NCBI RefSeq assembly: GCF_034092375.1
Contig: NZ_CP139302.1
Span: 62,001-126,000, forward strand
Origin: Prochlorococcus sp. MIT 1300
GTDB lineage: Bacteria; Cyanobacteriota; Cyanobacteriia; PCC-6307; Cyanobiaceae
Length of the DNA stretch: 64,000 bases
Direction: 5' to 3'
Shown here in pieces: positions 63,195-64,000 of the stretch. Made by a program: the position numbers and the translations under genes. The first letter of the stretch is position 1, and each line of letters starts with the position of its first letter. The notes below the pieces were generated by a model. That model was not told where the DNA came from, did no database searches, and worked only from the letters and a program-made list of their open reading frames with translations.

Positions 63195-64000
63195 TTGTCG
63201 ATTAAAAACCAGTTTCCTTCAAAATATGATCCTGAACATCAGCTTGAATCTCTCAAGCTGATATGTAAGAAGTTTGCACCTGTCATTTATAAAGATCAGG
63301 CCTTATACCTCCAGTTATTACGAAGTGAATTGAAGAAAGCAGTTCACCAAGCATTGTTTTGTCTTCTTGAAGATTGCGAAAATAACCCTTTAAAGACTTT
63401 CCCTGAGAACAAAAGAAGGTCTTTAAAAGAACAAATCGATCAGTTGGTTTCTAAGTGCCTTTCCTTGCTAACGATCGAACATCTAATGGATCTTGCTAGG
63501 CAAATGGAGATTGAGAGAAGACTTAAGGATGAGAAGGCTAGAAAACAACTATTGAGAGAGTTGGACCAGGAAGAACCTTCAATTGTTGAGGATAAAGTAT
63601 CAATTAATTTAGATGAATCCTCCTCAAAAGACCATAAAATTGGCCAATTTCTATTGGGTAGATTTGATAACGACATTTCTTTAGATTCACCTGTTGATAG
63701 TTCTAACGAGTTGAATTATGGAGAAGAATTGAGAGATGAACACGACTCAAAAGACAAATGCAATGATCTTTTGGAGGAAGATTTAGGCTCCTCTCCCCCC
63801 ATTAACAATGATTTAGAGGTTTTACGTTCGCTATTTGCTTTAGCTGGCGAGACACTGAATCCTGACGATGCTAAGGGTGAGGGTGATTTTGAGAATTTAA
63901 ATCAGCAAGAACTCTCTTTTGAAAGCCAAACAAATTTTGGTAAAGAGTTTCTACCAAGCAATCCAAGAGAGTTGATTAATTGGATGGAATTTATAGACAT
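63195..64000 (+). CDS. Hypothetical protein downstream of tsf, cut by the window edge
   Basis: An open frame from TTG 63195 to the last base, at least 268 codons without a stop. The N-terminal region, about 120 residues, is helical (MSIKNQFPSKYDPEHQLESL, LYLQLLRSELKKAVHQALF, HLMDLARQMEIERRLKDEKA). After it comes an acidic, Ser/Asp/Glu-rich stretch of about 130 residues that looks disordered. The block NPRELINWMEF at the edge may start a new folded part. No domain recognised; it is tightly linked to tsf, with a 2-bp gap. Confidence 0.75.
   Translation, partial: MSIKNQFPSKYDPEHQLESLKLICKKFAPVIYKDQALYLQLLRSELKKAVHQALFCLLEDCENNPLKTFPENKRRSLKEQIDQLVSKCLSLLTIEHLMDLARQMEIERRLKDEKARKQLLRELDQEEPSIVEDKVSINLDESSSKDHKIGQFLLGRFDNDISLDSPVDSSNELNYGEELRDEHDSKDKCNDLLEEDLGSSPPINNDLEVLRSLFALAGETLNPDDAKGEGDFENLNQQELSFESQTNFGKEFLPSNPRELINWMEFID

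Noticed and set aside
1-64000. CRISPR arrays, insertion sequences, integrases or toxin-antitoxin pairs
   Set aside because: No regularly spaced repeats, transposase or integrase motifs, or Cas-type proteins seen in any frame; only one tRNA is present and it shows no attachment-site duplication by eye.

Overview
The window reads as a dense chromosomal segment of a marine picocyanobacterium, most likely a low-light Prochlorococcus. Grounds: it is AT-rich (about 40% GC by eye, not computed), genes are tightly packed with many ATGA/GTGA overlaps and TTG/GTG starts, and it carries cyanobacterial markers: Psb28, the PAM68-type photosystem II assembly factor, GUN4, phycocyanobilin:ferredoxin oxidoreductase (PcyA), a SipA-like SH3 protein, DUF1350, DUF1816, DUF3082 and DUF3288 proteins, a DevBCA-type exporter, and a glnA promoter with a textbook NtcA site. 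Genus and clade are inferences from protein style and gene content; no database was searched.

Layout. 0-8.5 kb: end of a nitrilase gene, cell-wall amidase, glutamate racemase (murI), solanesyl-type prenyl synthase, HAD phosphatase, acetyl-CoA synthetase, DUF1350 protein, peroxiredoxin Q, DEDDh exonuclease. 8.5-9.05 kb: a gene-poor gap with an orphan terminator, then tRNA-Pro(TGG). 9-12.5 kb (minus): SAP-like membrane protein, msrA coupled to an unlisted 55-aa membrane protein, an ABC half-transporter. 12.5-23 kb (plus): trpD, carA, STAS protein, Mini-RNase III, SpoU rRNA methyltransferase, gatA, dnaE. 23-29 kb: ruvA-rpsO-pam68 on the minus strand, a lipoprotein, a glycine-zipper protein, an EamA transporter and dnaG. 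29-32 kb: the most accessory-looking part, with two orphan proteins, a HEAVH-motif protein and a LexA-boxed umuDC pair. 32-39.6 kb: rlmH, two hypotheticals, rsmA-ispE-DUF3082, pdhB, secD-secF. 39.6-47.7 kb: two tandem AI-2E-type transporters, psb28, mnmH, gun4, an RsbW-like ATPase, a methyltransferase and glnA. 48-56.8 kb: class V aminotransferase, tadA, a PLP decarboxylase, a DUF697-type GTPase, lspA-bioY, sipA, two M16 peptidases. 56.8-64 kb: pcyA, the dev-type exporter operon, a 51-aa basic protein, a GT2 glycosyltransferase, rpsB-tsf, and a conserved-looking gene cut by the window end.

Most of the window is housekeeping and photosynthesis-support DNA. I did not find a convincing undescribed multi-gene system. 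The best items for follow-up are: the glnA control region (NtcA box plus spaced -10) and its 26-bp perfect inverted-repeat terminator; the LexA-regulated umuDC neighbourhood with a putative small metallopeptidase; PcyA with an apparent substitution at the catalytic Glu position; a split STAS/RsbW-like partner-switching pair; a 125-bp tail-to-tail overlap of two coding genes; and several very small membrane-protein genes (31, 51 and 55 aa).
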